Positions 13,466 to 24,603 of a stretch of DNA of 64,000 nt are shown piece by piece (within the stretch, counting starts at the first letter, position 1; the number at the start of each line of letters is the position of its first letter). The position numbers and the translations under genes were made by a program. The DNA lies in assembly GCA_023614405.1 (NCBI GenBank), contig CM042684.1, positions 537,896,682-537,960,681 on the forward strand, written 5' to 3'. A model generated the notes under the pieces. It was not told where the DNA came from. It did not search any database and saw nothing but the letters and a program-made list of their open reading frames with translations. Source of the stretch: Avena insularis. Taxonomy: Eukaryota; Streptophyta; Magnoliopsida; Poales; Poaceae.

Positions 13466-14915
13466 ATTGGCGCTGTCTGTGGGAACTGGGATTGCTGATG
13501 TTGCTGCTTCTTGGGCCCCATCGACTGTGATCTACAACTCCGCAACAGTGGAGATTCGCCAGCTCTTCGGCGCATTCGACTTCACCGTCCACACGTCGGC
13601 CACTCGCCCGGCTTTCGAATCCGTATGCGACGGAATTAGCTTGGCGATCAGGAGCTTCCGCTTCCAAGTTGGTCAGATGGGCACGCTTCGCATGCCTGAC
13701 CAGCCGACAATACCATCGATTTCCCTAGAATCATGGTTCCCTCTGTCGATCGGCACCCTCAACGAACTCAACGCCCCGACAACAACTGGGAGTACGGACA
13801 GCAATAGTAGTCGCGAATCCGATCTAGGAGATCTGGCAACTGAAGATAGAACCTACGGTTCCGGATCTGAAAGTTGTGGGAGCAGCAGCTTCCCCAACCA
13901 CTTCATGTGGGCCATCATCAACGTAGCCGACTCCTCCGCCAATCGCGACAACACGGGCAACGGTCGCCACGGAGCTGACTCGCCAAACGGCGGCATACCC
14001 AATGGCAGACCACCGCCAAACGGGGGCCCTAACAACAGCGCCCCCGTCAACAACGGAGGGGCAGTCGAACCTCCAACTATAATAAACGAGCAGACCGACG
14101 AACGCGTCGTGATCAGGCTCAATGACCTCTAGTGGGCTTGCTGCCATGAGGACCTACGGGGCAACCCTTTACCATTCGGCTCCCAGCAAGAACTGTTGAT
14201 GGGTTACCATTGGCTCCTAAAAGAGGAGTACAAGCGCCAACTGCAAACAATCACGCAACCTGAGGCACGTAAGAAGGCGGCAGACGAGTCGAGCCTTCGA
14301 TGAGCTGGGCTCTCCTCCCACGGAGGATCCTCCTCCAAGTGCAACGAGTACCTCGCTAACAAGAGGCAATCTCGACTGGCCCACCTCACTAAACAGGAGC
14401 GTGTAGAAGCCGCAAAGGTCCGCGACTTCGGCTCCATGACGGTGGACTCGTGTGGCAACGTGCTACCAAAAACACCACAAGCTCCGGTAACGGCGGCCAC
14501 CATGTACCTCCTCAACAACCAAGCGACAGCTGGAGACCCTCGGGCCGCCATGCACCGATCTATGATCGCAGGCTTAGGGTTGATCGAGGCCGCCCTCGAC
14601 AAGGAGCCAACACTAGAGCCAGGGAAAGGAAAGGCTCTGGCAAAACGCTACTCCTCGCCCTCATCTAGCGATGACAGTCACGATCTATCTCGACGCCGCC
14701 GCTCACGGCGACACAACCACAACTACGACGCGTGTGACCATATCACGCAGCGCAGGATCGACAAGTCAAGGGCGCGACGTGCCCGATCGACTGACTCAAA
14801 AGACGAGGATGTGGAGCTCTGTGGCGCTAGATGCTTCAGCCTGGCCATCAGGCAAAAGCGAATGCCCAAGGGGTTTAAGCTCCCATCAGAGAACCCGAAA
14901 TTCGACGGCATGTAG
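13392..14915 (+). pseudogene. Gag N-terminal part, broken by stop codons
   Basis: One reading frame runs from within U5 (13392) to 14915 and is interrupted by TAG at 14130 and TGA at 14301, with TAG at 14913. The true start codon is uncertain, because the open frame extends back through the PBS into the LTR. The first part is rich in Ser, Asn, Gly and Pro (for example NGRPPPNGGPNNSAPVNNGG). The second part holds basic tracts such as SRRRRSRRHNHN, typical of the linker before the capsid domain of Tat-type Gag. The frame ends at FDGM just before the conserved capsid segment DPKIWLED, where a serine or threonine codon appears to have become TAG. The role was virion core protein, and no intact product is possible. 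Confidence 0.7.
13467..13485 (+). other. Primer-binding site (PBS) for minus-strand DNA synthesis
   Basis: TTGGCGCTGTCTGTGGGAA starts two bases after the LTR end. Many plant Gypsy elements have TTGGCGCCGTCTGTGGGAA at this place, so this copy has one C-to-T change at a CpG-like position. It is not the initiator-Met type (TGGTATCAGAGC). The first bases TGGCGCCGT of the usual form resemble the complement of a tRNA-Asp 3' end, which is inference. Confidence 0.8.
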
Positions 14916-15340
14916 GACCCAAAAATCTGGTTGGAGGACCACATCTCGCCGTCGCTTCACGGCGGAAGTGCACGGCCATGCAAGGCCTACAACTTCTGAG
15001 GCGCCGCCGAGCATGGCTCAACAACCTCCCACGCAGATCCATTCGCAGTTGGGAAGAGCTGGTCTACAGCTTTGTGCACAACTTCAAGGGCACCTACAAA
15101 AGGCCTGCATCAATCGAAGAGCTGAGGTGCTGCCAGCAAAGATCGGGCGAATCACTACGCTCGTACATCCAGAGGTGGTCCATCATCAAGAACTCCGTAG
15201 AAAATATCTCAGAGGACCGCGCAATCAACGCATTCAACGGCGGCGTTCACCGCATAGAGCTCAGGGAGGAGCTGGGCCGCTCGAAGCCCAAGACCATCGA
15301 ACACCTAATGGAAATCGCGAATCGGTGGGCTGACGGATAA
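14916..15340 (+). pseudogene. Gag capsid domain (retrotransposon gag family), frameshifted
   Basis: DPKIWLED at 14916 begins the capsid domain. A frameshift of one base lies between about 14955 and 14975. The domain then continues in the second frame with AWLNNLPRRSIRSWEEL, followed by a FVHNFKGTYKRP-like stretch and SGESLRSYIQRWS, the usual core of plant retrotransposon Gag (Retrotrans_gag). TAA at 15338 stops it, but the same frame resumes at once. It is part of one gag-pol frame that runs, with interruptions, to 19900. Confidence 0.85.
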
Positions 15341-16660
15341 GATTCAGTGAAGAATCGCGTTCACTCCGACGAGGAAGTAGAACTCGAGCGCAGACGCGAC
15401 CGCCGAAGCAAACGGCGAATGCGCATCTATGATGATCGCGATGATGGCAACATAGTCGCAGTCGGCTACGCCGACAGGCGCGACGACAACCGCAACAGGG
15501 GCTACCACAGCGGTGGATACCGCGACTCCGGGAAAACCACACAAGTATGGCAGCGCCGCACTCGCGATGAAGCACCCGCCACGTCCGTTGAACATAAGCT
15601 GTCCGGACCATGCACCGTGCACTTCTATATCGACAAGCATGATGGTAAAAAGAAATCCAGCCACCTCCTCAAAGACTGCCGCGAGTTCCTCAAACTCCAT
15701 GAAGGCCTGGCTCAGATGAATCGCGACATAGTCAACAGGGGCTACGGAGCCGCCCCAGGCGCTGTGGCCCACGGAGCTCCTCCACCACCACCTAGACCAT
15801 CGCCAAGCCCGACCGCACCCGACCAACATCACGGAGGCAAGCCGTACCCACGGGCCATGGGCACCATGATGATACAAAAGGGTCGCCCCTCCAACCGGGT
15901 GCAAAAGGACATCACTCGCCAAGTCAATCTGGCAACAAACTCGCCACCATCTACCACTGAGTACCTCAGTGGAAGCGAGTCCTGCATCACCTTCGACAAG
16001 CGCGACCATCCGCCCCAAGTACCTCTCCCAGGCCACTGTCCCCTCGTACTCGAGGCACAAATTGGAGGCTTCGACATGAGCGACGTCTTCATCGACGGCG
16101 GAAGCGGCATCAACCTTATATTCACGAGTACCTTGCGAGCAATGAGGATCCCTCTGACTTGCTTAGAGGCCTCACACACAACATTCCACGGCATCATCCC
16201 AGGCAAGGGCGTGTATCCCCTTAGCAAAATTAACCTCGAAGTTATCTTCGGTACGTCAAAAAAGTTTCGGCGCGAGCGCATCGACTTCGAGGTCGTCGAC
16301 TGGCCCTCACAGTACCACTGCATCCTCGGACGTGTCATGTTCGCTAGGTTCATGGCAGTGCCACACTACGCCTATCTGCAGATGAAAATGCCAGGCCCCA
16401 ATGGCGTCATCACAGTCAACGGGAACTTAAAGAGGTTCGACAGTTGTGACAGGGAATTCAACAGAATTTTCCAGTCCTTCGGCATGCAGGAAGAACTTGC
16501 GAGATTAAAGGAGTCGACAGACAACAGTGTGCCTCCCCTAAGCCGGCCAAGCTCACCGGACCTATCTTTCGACTCATTGGTGCACACAAAGAAAGTTCAG
16601 GTCCACCCGTCGGATCCCGCCAAGACGGCCCTCATCGCCAACAACTTGAGTCCCGCATAG
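15341..16660 (+). pseudogene. Gag C-terminus with zinc-knuckle-like segment, and aspartic protease
   Basis: The frame is open for 437 codons from 15347 to the TAG at 16658. The first 80 residues are very basic (Arg/Asp-rich). A Cys/His cluster, GPCTVHFYIDKH followed by HLLKDC, lies around residues 88-111 and resembles the nucleocapsid zinc site of Tat elements. A proline-rich linker follows (residues 145-158). The retropepsin domain starts near residue 232. Its active site appears as FIDGGSGINLIF with Asp-250 at 16094. The Asp-Gly-Gly-Ser-Gly form is common in plant Gypsy proteases. The domain closes with ILGRVMFARFMAVPHYAYL. This is the best preserved section of the polyprotein. The stop at 16658 is probably a former CAG. 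Confidence 0.88.
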
Positions 16661-17530
16661 GAACTCCTGCTCGTCGAATTCCTCCGTGAGCACTGGGAAA
16701 TCTTCGCCTGGTGTCCTGCGGACATGCCAGGAGTTCCCAGAGAATTCGTCGAGCACGCACTCAATGTCAACCCAGATGCAAGGCTAGTCAAACAAACAAT
16801 TCGGTGACTGTCTGAACCAAGAGCAAAGGCAGTTGGAATGGAGATCAACAGACTCCTCGACGCCAAATTTATATGCGAGATCAGGGAAAGCACTTGGCTC
16901 GCCAACACGGTGCTAGTACCAAAGAAAGACACGGATATCCTGCGGATGTGCGTGGACTTCACCTCTCTGAATAAGCACTGCCCAAAGGATCACTTCCCGC
17001 TACCGCTAATCAACCAGATCATTAACTCCATCGCGGGATGTGAGCGCCTCTGCTTCCTCGACGCCTACTCAGGCTACAACCAGATTCAAATGAAGGAGGA
17101 AGATCAAGAAAAAATGGCGTTTACAACGCCTTTTGGCGTGTTCTGCTACAACACAATGCCCTTCGGGCTGAAGAACACAGGAGCCACCTACCAGCGGTGC
17201 ATGCAGGCTTGCCTCAAGAACCAACTTGGTCGCAACATCTAAGTCTATGTTGACGACATAGTAATCAAGACCAAAGAGGAAGCCTCACTAATCGACAATT
17301 TGCGCAAAACCTTCGCCAACCTCGACCGCTACCGGATCAAGCTCAATCCAGACAAATGTGCCTTCGGCATACCATCTGGGCAATTACTCGGGTACCTTAT
17401 CTCCACGAGAGGGATCGAGGCGAACACGAAGAAAATAAAAGCCATACTGGCCATGGAGAAGCCGAAGAACGTAAGGGGTGTCCAATAGTCGGCTAGGCGA
17501 ATCGCAGCGCTCAGTCGATTCATAAGTCGA
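16661..17530 (+). pseudogene. Reverse transcriptase domain, several nonsense codons
   Basis: The frame is the same as protease. It is interrupted by TGA at 16805 (CGA to TGA, a C-to-T change), TAA at 17240 and TAG at 17486. Visible RT motifs are VLVPKKDTDILRMCVDF, LCFLDAYSGYNQIQM with the motif A aspartate near 17060, MPFGLKNTGATYQR, and the catalytic YVDD at 17246-17257. The stop at 17240 falls two codons before YVDD, so the active site itself is intact in sequence but cannot be translated from the upstream frame. The connection segment with LNPDKCAFGIPSGQLLGY follows. Length and motif order are normal for Ty3/Gypsy RT. Confidence 0.92.
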
Positions 17531-18640
17531 ATGGGCGAAAACGCTGTGTCGTTCTACCAACTCCTCCGCAAAGCTACAAGTTCGAGTGGACCAACAAGGC
17601 ACAGGAAGCATTCGAAGACCTCAAGCGCCCTGTCCACCTCGCCAGTACTGGTGACCCCACGCGAAAGGGAACCACTACTGCTGTACATCTCCACCACCAG
17701 TCAGGTGGTAAGCACAGTGCTCGTAGTAGAACGAGCCGAGGAAAACAAAATCCATGGAGTACAGTGTCCAGTCTACTACCTCAGCGAGGTACTTACGCCA
17801 ACAAAACAGCGGTACCCGCGCTACCAGAAGCTAGCATACGGCGTCTTCATGACCGCCCGGCGACTACGCCACTACTTCCAGGAGCACCCAATCATGGTAG
17901 TCAACGACGCCCCACTAGGACATATCCTCAATAACCCCGACGCCACTGGGCGAGTCGCGCTTTGGGGAATCGAGCTATCTCCACGAGACATTACATATGA
18001 AAAGTGCGACGCAATCAAGTCACAAGTTCTCCCTGACTGCCTTGTGCACTGGATGGAGAATCAGCTCCCTGAAAAACCAGATATGTCCTACCTCTGGACA
18101 ATGCACTTCGATGGATCCAAGCAAAAGGATGGAGTTGGCGCAGGTGTCATACTGACATCGCCCCAGGGAGACAAGCTGAAATATATCCTGCGAATGCAGT
18201 TCACCGCCTCTAACAACGAAGCTGAATACGAGGCCCTGTTGCACGGGATGTGGATGGCAAAAGCCTATGGTGCCAAGAGGCTAATAATCTACAGCGACTC
18301 CAAGCTGGCCGTCAACCAGACAATGCACGAGTGCGACGCACTGAACGACAACATGATCGCCTACCGCGACCTCTACGACACACACGAAGGGGACTTCAAC
18401 GGTTGCAAGCTGCGGCACATAGGCCGCGAAAGCAATGAAGAGGCGGACACACTCGCCAACATAGGCTCTACCTGCGCCCCCATACCACCTGGGGTATTTC
18501 TCGAGCGCATCTGCGAACGCTCCATCAAGCCAAAGGCCGTAGAGAAGAAAACAAGCGCGACGGACTCGAAATTGCAGCGCCCAATGAGCCAATGGCACTC
18601 GACGACCTGGAGCTGGACACAGGACTCGAAGGACCAATGA
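17531..18640 (+). pseudogene. Gypsy RNase H followed by a second, plant-type RNase H
   Basis: The open frame has 369 codons. Codons 16-33 are out of frame because of a compensated pair of indels between about 17570 and 17640: the neighbouring frame reads KFEWTNKAQEAFEDLK there. The first RNase H (residues 40-175) shows LLLYISTTSQVVSTVLV, YYLSEVLTPTKQRYP and the HYFQEHPIMVV segment. A second RNase H follows (residues 190-313). Its acidic residues sit in MHFDGSKQKDG (Asp-194), SNNEAEYEAL (Glu-232), IIYSDSKLAV (Asp-256) and SNEEADTLAN (Asp-306). A Gypsy RNase H in tandem with such an acquired one is the known hallmark of the Tat lineage. Near 18560 the frame shifts, and the spacer to integrase continues in another frame. 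Confidence 0.92.
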
Positions 18641-19900
18641 GCGTCATGATGATCAAGACATCCTAGACCCAACTATACATTACTTACCTCCTCAGCAAGA
18701 AGCTACCGGACGATCCGACTGATGCCCGGCACATCGCACGGCGCTCCAAGGTATTCGCTGTTATCAACGGCGAACTATACAAGCGCAGCATCACATGAGT
18801 ACTCCAACGATGCGTCTTCACGACCGATGGAAGAGATTTTCTCCTCGACATCCATGAGGGGACCTGCGGGCACCACGCCCGCAGTCACGCCCTCGTCGCC
18901 AAGGCTCTACAAGCTGGATTCTACTGGCCTACGGCCATGCGGGATGCCAAGGACATCGTCCAAAAAATGCAATGCTTGCCAGCGATTCGCGGACAAGCCG
19001 CATGCACCTGGCGCAAAGCTCCATCCAATTCCATTGGCCTGGCCCTTCGCGCAATGGGGACTCGACATGATTGGCAAACTCCCAAGGTCCTCACGAGGAG
19101 GCTACGTCTACCTCTTGGTCGCAGTCAACAAATTCACCAAGTGGATTGAGGCCATGCCAGTGACAAACCAATCAGGAGCCAGCGCTGTAGAGTTCTTCGA
19201 GTCTATCATCTACCGCTTCGGAGTGCCACACAACATCATCACAGACAATGGGACGAACTTCACATCTAAGGAGTTCCAAGAATTTTGCGAGACTCTGGGA
19301 GTCAACATCAGCTATGCCTCCGGAGCACATCCGCAGACCAACGGTCAGGTCGAAAAAGCAAACGGGCTCGTCTGCGGCGGCATCAAGAAGCGACTCCTTA
19401 GACCACTCGAACAGGCCGCGGGCTGCTGGCCAGACGAGATGCAATCGGTACTCTGGAGCCTACGCACAACTCCAAACAGCGCTACAGGATACACCCTGTT
19501 CTTCATGGTGCACGGGGCTGAAGCGGTGCTACCCGCCGAAGTACGATACAAAGCACCACGTGTGGTCGCTTACAGTGAGCAAGCATCAACTCTTGCACTC
19601 GAAGACTCCGTCGACCTTCTTGACGAGGCAAGGGAAATCGCCGCAGAAAGATCAACGATCTACCAGCAGAACCTGCGCAACTACCACAGCAGGAGACTAC
19701 GCCCCAGGTCCTTTGTCGAAGGCAACCTGGTCCTGCGACTGAATCGGCAAGGACATCTCAAGCTCGAGTCCTCCTAGGAGGGACCATATGTGATTACAGA
19801 AGTAATCCCAGGTGGCGCCTATCGCCTTAAAGATTTAGAGACAGGAATCGCATACTCCAACCCTTGGAACGTCGCGCAGCTGCGGTGCTTCTACCCTTAG
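18641..19900 (+). pseudogene. Integrase domain, frameshifted and with stops
   Basis: The linker and HHCC zinc domain lie in frame 1 (TAG at 18664 and TGA at 18796 interrupt it), with LLDIHEGTCGHHARSH and FYWPTAMRDAKDIVQK. A run of six A at 18962-18967, one more than the frame needs, moves reading into frame 2 with KCNACQRFADKPHAPG. The DDE core is complete: Asp in WGLDMIGKLP (19064), Asp in NIITDNGTNF (19244) and Glu in TNGQVEKANG (19352). TAG at 19775 (from Trp) cuts the C-terminal domain, which resumes as EGPYVITEVI and ends PWNVAQLRCFYP with TAG at 19898-19900. No chromodomain is present. The enzyme would insert the cDNA into the genome, and the 5-bp target duplication fits its family. Confidence 0.92.
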
Positions 19901-20346
19901 CCATCTCTGTTTTTACATTGCAAATAAGGCTACTCAGCCAAGGCTACTTAGCCACATATTGTACCTCGTACTATCCCGCGAATAAATAAAGCTAAGTGCC
20001 CCGAAACTCTGTGTTTTCTTTTACTTTTTGTAAAGTATTCACTCGGGGGCTACGCCACCCTATATACATCCGTTCTACAAACTAATCGCGATATCCTGAG
20101 TAGCTGGCGCATCAATCGATACCCCTGACAAATACCAACCCAGTTGCAACTCACCTGACAGGCTGGCAACGGACTGAGATAATCACAAGTCAGGCTAACG
20201 AAAAGGAATCGCATAGTGCAACGCACTCACAAAGCATAAATGCTAACAAGCTCTTTTATATGTTAGTGTTAATCAATTATACACAACATATATATGAACT
20301 TTACAACACTGGTACAACTATGTGCAGGGTACGAACCAAACTACTG
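19901..20346 (+). other. Non-coding spacer after pol, with poly(A)-like signal and PPT-like motif
   Basis: I see no coding frame here. AATAAATAAA at 19981-19990 is a possible plus-strand polyadenylation signal 80 bases after the pol stop. CACTCGGGGGCTAC at 20040-20053 is identical to the 14 bases that precede the 3' LTR. The rest is unremarkable and would form the 3' trailer of the antisense module on the other strand. Confidence 0.5.
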
Positions 20347-21180
20347 TTACAACAAAGGGACGTTAGTCTTCTCCTCGAAGAAGTCGACGATTTCCTCAGC
20401 TGGGCTATCCACCGCCTGATAGTGCGGAACCATGTTCCAAGTCAAACCCGCTGGCGGCGCTGGCAGTCCGGCCACAATTTCTACGACGTCCACATCAGGC
20501 TTGTGCAGTCGCACCAACGACAAAGTAGCCTTGGCATCCGCCACCAACTGTTGCCGTACACACTCGCGGACTGCACTCAAGTCCTGGAATTTGGCAAGGA
20601 GGCCCAGCAGGCTTGACGGGACGACGTCCAGCGGGAACATCGTCCGATAAATATTCTTCACGCACGATTGCGACTTCTTCAGGAAGTGAAGCACCCGCGA
20701 GGCACGGGCCTGCAGGCTCGCCAGTGCGATTGCGCGATCATGATCCACCTAGAAGTATCCACTCGCCTGAAGCTGCTCCTCAGTTAGATCATTCATGCGA
20801 ATGGCAATCCTATCTTTCTCATCCTGCGGATGGCGCGCACTGACGACTGTACCAAGCAAAGGCAAAAGTATGAAGACCAGGAACTACTGCGAGTGACTAC
20901 AAGGAAAAGATAAGGAGGAAGAAAGCTAACAGTTGAATTGGTCACCCAGCTGCGTCACTTACCCTAATAGATATTGTTCTCGGGAAACAGCCTTCTCCGC
21001 CTTCGACTTCCATACATCCGCATTACCACAGAGTACAGGCAATTCACACTCCAACTGCTTCACGCGGTCACGGAATCACGAGAGCAGAGACAGCTCATCC
21101 ACCCTTGAGCGTGACGGCGTCAAGGTGTCATCAAGAGGTGGCGAATCCTGAGGTTCCCTCAACGGATCACTCGATGTGCC
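20347..21180 (-). pseudogene. Second antisense module, two exons, function unknown
   Basis: Two minus-strand exons can be assembled. Exon a is 21180-20963 with acceptor GTGATAG and donor GTAAGTG. Exon b starts at 20839 after acceptor CAGTCGTCAG and ends at TAA 20347-20349. With these borders the phase fits (two bases from exon a plus one from exon b). Exon a has an in-frame TGA at 21076 (probably CGA to TGA) and encodes a charged, helix-prone segment including FRDRVKQLECELP. Exon b has TAG at 20749, then about 133 residues starting VDHDRAIALASLQARASRV and ending EEKTNVPLL. Similar proteins occur as hypothetical proteins in grass retroelements, from memory. It may be the 3' end of the upstream antisense gene joined by alternative splicing, or a separate gene. 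No first exon was found between 21181 and 21342. Confidence 0.55.
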
Positions 21181-21342
21181 CTATCACAAGTCAAGCAAGG
21201 GACAATAAGAAGACTAAGGCGAGGCATAGACAAAAGACTCGAGCGCATTCAAGATTAACAAAAGTATCAGCAGATACACTCGCCAACAGGCATGTTCTTT
21301 ACAAAAAGACACAAACTATTTAACTATTACAAGATGCGACTA

Positions 21343-24164
21343 CTAAGGAGTGATTGGTTTCTTCGACTTTGGTTTTGGGGGCCTCATCGAGTCTTTGGCA
21401 GTGTTAGATGCCACAGACTTCCCACCGGCCCCTGACGTTGCAGCCTTCGCCGCTTTCTTGGCTCGCTGAAGCTCCTCAAAGTACTTCGCAACTGTGTTGA
21501 TCAGCTGCGGGTCGTACTTCCCACAAGCAGTTGCAAAGGGAGGAAAGACTACCTGCTGGCCATCAGCGCTGATAGGCATCGCCTTGGAGACCGCTGCAGG
21601 ATCAACTTCGACTACATGGGCTTAAACCATTGCGAGTGACATTGAAGCGCCAGCCGCATGGAGCGAGTTCTTGAAGCTTGCAGGGACGCCCCCGACAAGG
21701 GACTCCACCAGCTCGTCTATATTTTCGATCATCTTAGTCTTGGGTGCCAGCTCTTCCCGGAGGCGACTGAGCATGCCCTTGGCCTTGGAGAGCAACCCCT
21801 GAATAGTAGAGCTGCGATCCTCGGCTGCCGAAACGGCACCCGCCAAGGCATCGTCACGGCGTAGTGCCTGAGGGTCGAAGCTCAAACCATTGGCATCTAC
21901 ATAAAACCCAAGCATGGGCACGAAAGTCAACACAAACAACAAATTCGAAAGAAGAAAAACAATGAAAAACCAGACAAGGGAATACCTGAGCGAGACTTGG
22001 CAATCGAGAAAAGTTGTTCCTCAAACAATTTCTCTCTAACCACGATGGAGGCTCGCAGATCCTCTTCGGGTTTCCCCAACTCGTCACATGCTGTGATTGC
22101 CTCATCGCGACTCTTTACCGCTGCGGCAAGCGCCTTATCAAGGGAAGCAGCATCGCGAAGGAGTGCGTTATGCTCAGCTATGAAACAAACCAAGATAGGC
22201 TATCAGCCGGAGATATCACAAGGAGGACGAACAAGAAGCAAGACACTTACTTTCAACTACGCGATGGCGATTATCCAGCATTGCATGCTGGCGACCCATC
22301 GCAAGAACTTGCTCCACTAAGCGAGTGGCTTCCTTCACAATAAGCTGCGACAGGAGAAAAACAGCAAAAGATAAGCAGACAATAGAAGATGATACATTCT
22401 ACTTCAAAAAATAGAGGAAACAAATGCTACACATACATGATCCCCCAATGACTCCGAAGTCGATGGACGCGCAGTCGTCCGGATAACCATCTCGTGCTCC
22501 ACATTGTGCGGAGAACTCGGTGAATTATGGCCGGAGTGGGCCACCAATGGAGGAGAAGGAGTGCGCTCCGCCATTTTCTTGGCTTTGGAGGTTGCGACTC
22601 CAGAGTTCTTCATAAATTCGGCATCACCAGAAGACGACGACGCCGACTGACTGCAGGGTGAAAACCAACATCAAGGGAACACAACTCCAAAGAAGAACCA
22701 AAAAAGAAGATTTGTATACTTACCAATCAAACTTGTCAAAATTGAAGGTTTGATCCCCCGACTCCGATGATGACTCCGTCGGTAGCAGCATCTTCTTGCC
22801 GGAAGATGGCGCCACAACTCTCACAGGAACGACAGGTATCGGCGACTCAGCACCCATAGCCGCACCTCCCGAAGTCGAAGGAGAAGATGCATCCAAACCC
22901 TCACTGCGCGAACGCTTGCGAGTGTCCGGACCACTCGACTCGGGGGCTTCCTCCTCCACATCAGATGGGACGGTCGACTCCGACTCAACCTCTTCCAAGG
23001 CTTCACGAGGGATATCCCCCTCAAGGAGAGGGGGCATACAAGGCGATACCACCCAATCCTGCATACCGTAAAACAATTTAGCACAAAGTCAAGAAACAGC
23101 AAAACAGCAGTCGACAAACAAAGCTACTACGTAGCACAACTGTACCTTAGGAGGAGGGTTAGCAGCATCGAACGGAGGAACGTCTGGAACATTAGGAAGC
23201 ACATCCTTGGCGGTGTACTTGGTGACTAGTCAAACCCTTTTATCTACCTCACTCACAGAAATGCCATCGGCAGATACGCGAGTGACATTGTCCGCGCCAG
23301 CCCACTGGAACATAGGGTGGACTCTGGCCTGTAGGGGCTGGACGCGGCGGTGCAGCCATGTGCGAATGAGGGCGCAGCCTCCCTCCTCTTTGCCCATGCG
23401 ACTCTCGAGGTCGCAGACGCGCTCGTATAGCACATCTGTATCTACAGACTCGTTGGGCATCACTACGTTCTTCCAGGAGGGCCTCCTCTTGCACGGCGTC
23501 GTGGGATCGAAGGGCGCGAGTCCGAAGTGGTCTCCGTCGGCCTTCAGGTCGCGAATATAAAACCACTTGTCCCTCCACCCTTGGACAGATGCGGTGAGTT
23601 TGATATCAAAGTATGTGGCGGAGGAGTCGACATGGATACCGCAGCTGCCTACATCGTAGACTACAGAGCCAGATGTCGATTGGCGCTTCAGCTTGAAGAG
23701 GCGCTTGAAGAGACTGAAGTGTGGCTCGATTCTGAGCCAGCACTCGCAAAGAGTAATGTAACAAGCTACATGGAGGATGGAGTTTGGGGACAGTTGATGG
23801 AGCTGGAGCCCGTAAAAACAGAGAAGGCCCCTGAAGAAAGGATGTAGGGGCAACGAGAGACCGCGGATGATGAACACTAGGAACATCACCCAAAAGCCAG
23901 CAAGAGGAGAGGGGATTACCTCTCTGCCAGGGACGCGCGTGTCTGCGACTGCGAAAGACAAAACTCCGTCCTGCATAGAAGATGAAGCTCTAAAGACTTT
24001 ATCACGGATGTGCGCCACGCACCATTGGTGACGTGAGTGCCCGGGCCCTTCTTTTTCCCGGCGGCGGTAGTGCTGGTGCCCGCAGCGGCGGAGCCACCCT
24101 TCTTCTTCATAGCAACCGTGGTAGAGGTGGAATCGACCGCGACACCTCCTTTCTTCTTCCCCAT
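21343..24164 (-). pseudogene. Six-exon antisense gene, 'putative gypsy type transposon' (PF04195-like) family
   Basis: The start ATG is at 24164 (MGKKKGG). Exons by minus-strand reading are 24164-23146, 23058-22724, 22650-22437, 22344-22251, 22177-21986 and 21896-21343 (stop TAG, C-terminus KKPITP). All five introns are 67-89 bp with GT...AG ends, and exon phases join without conflict, giving about 800 codons. Exon 1 holds a Lys/Gly/Ala-rich N-terminus, then a domain with LPLHPFFRGLLCFYGLQLHQ and CECWLRIEPHFSLFKRLFKL, characteristic of the plant family annotated PF04195. Exon 2 is Ser/Glu/Pro-rich, and exons 4-6 are charged and coiled-coil-like. Damage: a frameshift near 24020, TGA at 23230 and TAA at 21622. 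The molecular role of this family is unknown. Such antisense genes are known in Tat elements, so it is element cargo rather than a host gene. Confidence 0.85.
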
Positions 24165-24603
24165 TCCGCGGCGGCGGTGTGACCGAAGGAAGTAGCTGGA
24201 AAATACGCAGAACTGGTCCAGCACCGCGAAGGAGAGGAGAGCAAAGAAGCAGAGGAGCAGCAGCAATGGCGACGGAGGCAAAGGCAGAAAAGAAGCAGAT
24301 GTGAAAACTACCGTCGCTGCATCGCTACTTAACCCCCTGGAAGATGTAATCTAACGGCCAGGAAAAACCCTACCAGACGTGCTCGACACGTGGATAACCT
24401 GAAACGCGAACCGTCCCCCACTATGCAAGGAAATCGAGGGGGCACAGTTAAAAAAGAGATTACGCACGCCCAGTCAAATCAGCGTCAGGAAATGGGACCC
24501 AGCACTCGTCACGTCCCATCAAACTCGCTGACGCGGGTAACTGAGGTTATCATATCGTCAGCACTGACGTCATCCAAAACTACAGAGCAGAAGACTTCGA
24601 CTA
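24165..24603 (-). promoter_or_regulatory. Candidate promoter and 5' leader of the antisense gene
   Basis: There is no convincing coding frame, although a minus-strand open frame from 24281 continues into the gene and gives a hydrophobic run that I take as leader. On the minus strand a pyrimidine-rich tract (24200-24300) precedes the ATG. A G-box CACGTG is at 24387-24392 and the palindrome TGACGTCA at 24565-24572, both classic plant bZIP targets. TTAAGTA near 24325-24335 is a weak TATA-like site. Promoter activity is inference from position and motifs. Confidence 0.4.

Noticed and set aside
13169..13667. Minus-strand open frames across the 5' LTR and leader
   Set aside because: They overlap LTR, PBS and gag, and have no recognisable domain or counterpart.
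15344..16060. A 238-residue minus-strand frame opposite gag/protease
   Set aside because: It is a shadow of the GC-rich coding strand. The plus frame has clear protease motifs, and the minus translation is a Val/Gly/Ala-rich string without a domain.
18281..18672. Minus-strand frames opposite the second RNase H
   Set aside because: The plus strand holds all four RNase H acidic motifs, and the minus frames are compositional shadows.
22796..23560. Plus-strand frames across the antisense gene exons
   Set aside because: They cross the introns and exons of the well-supported minus-strand gene and match nothing recognisable.
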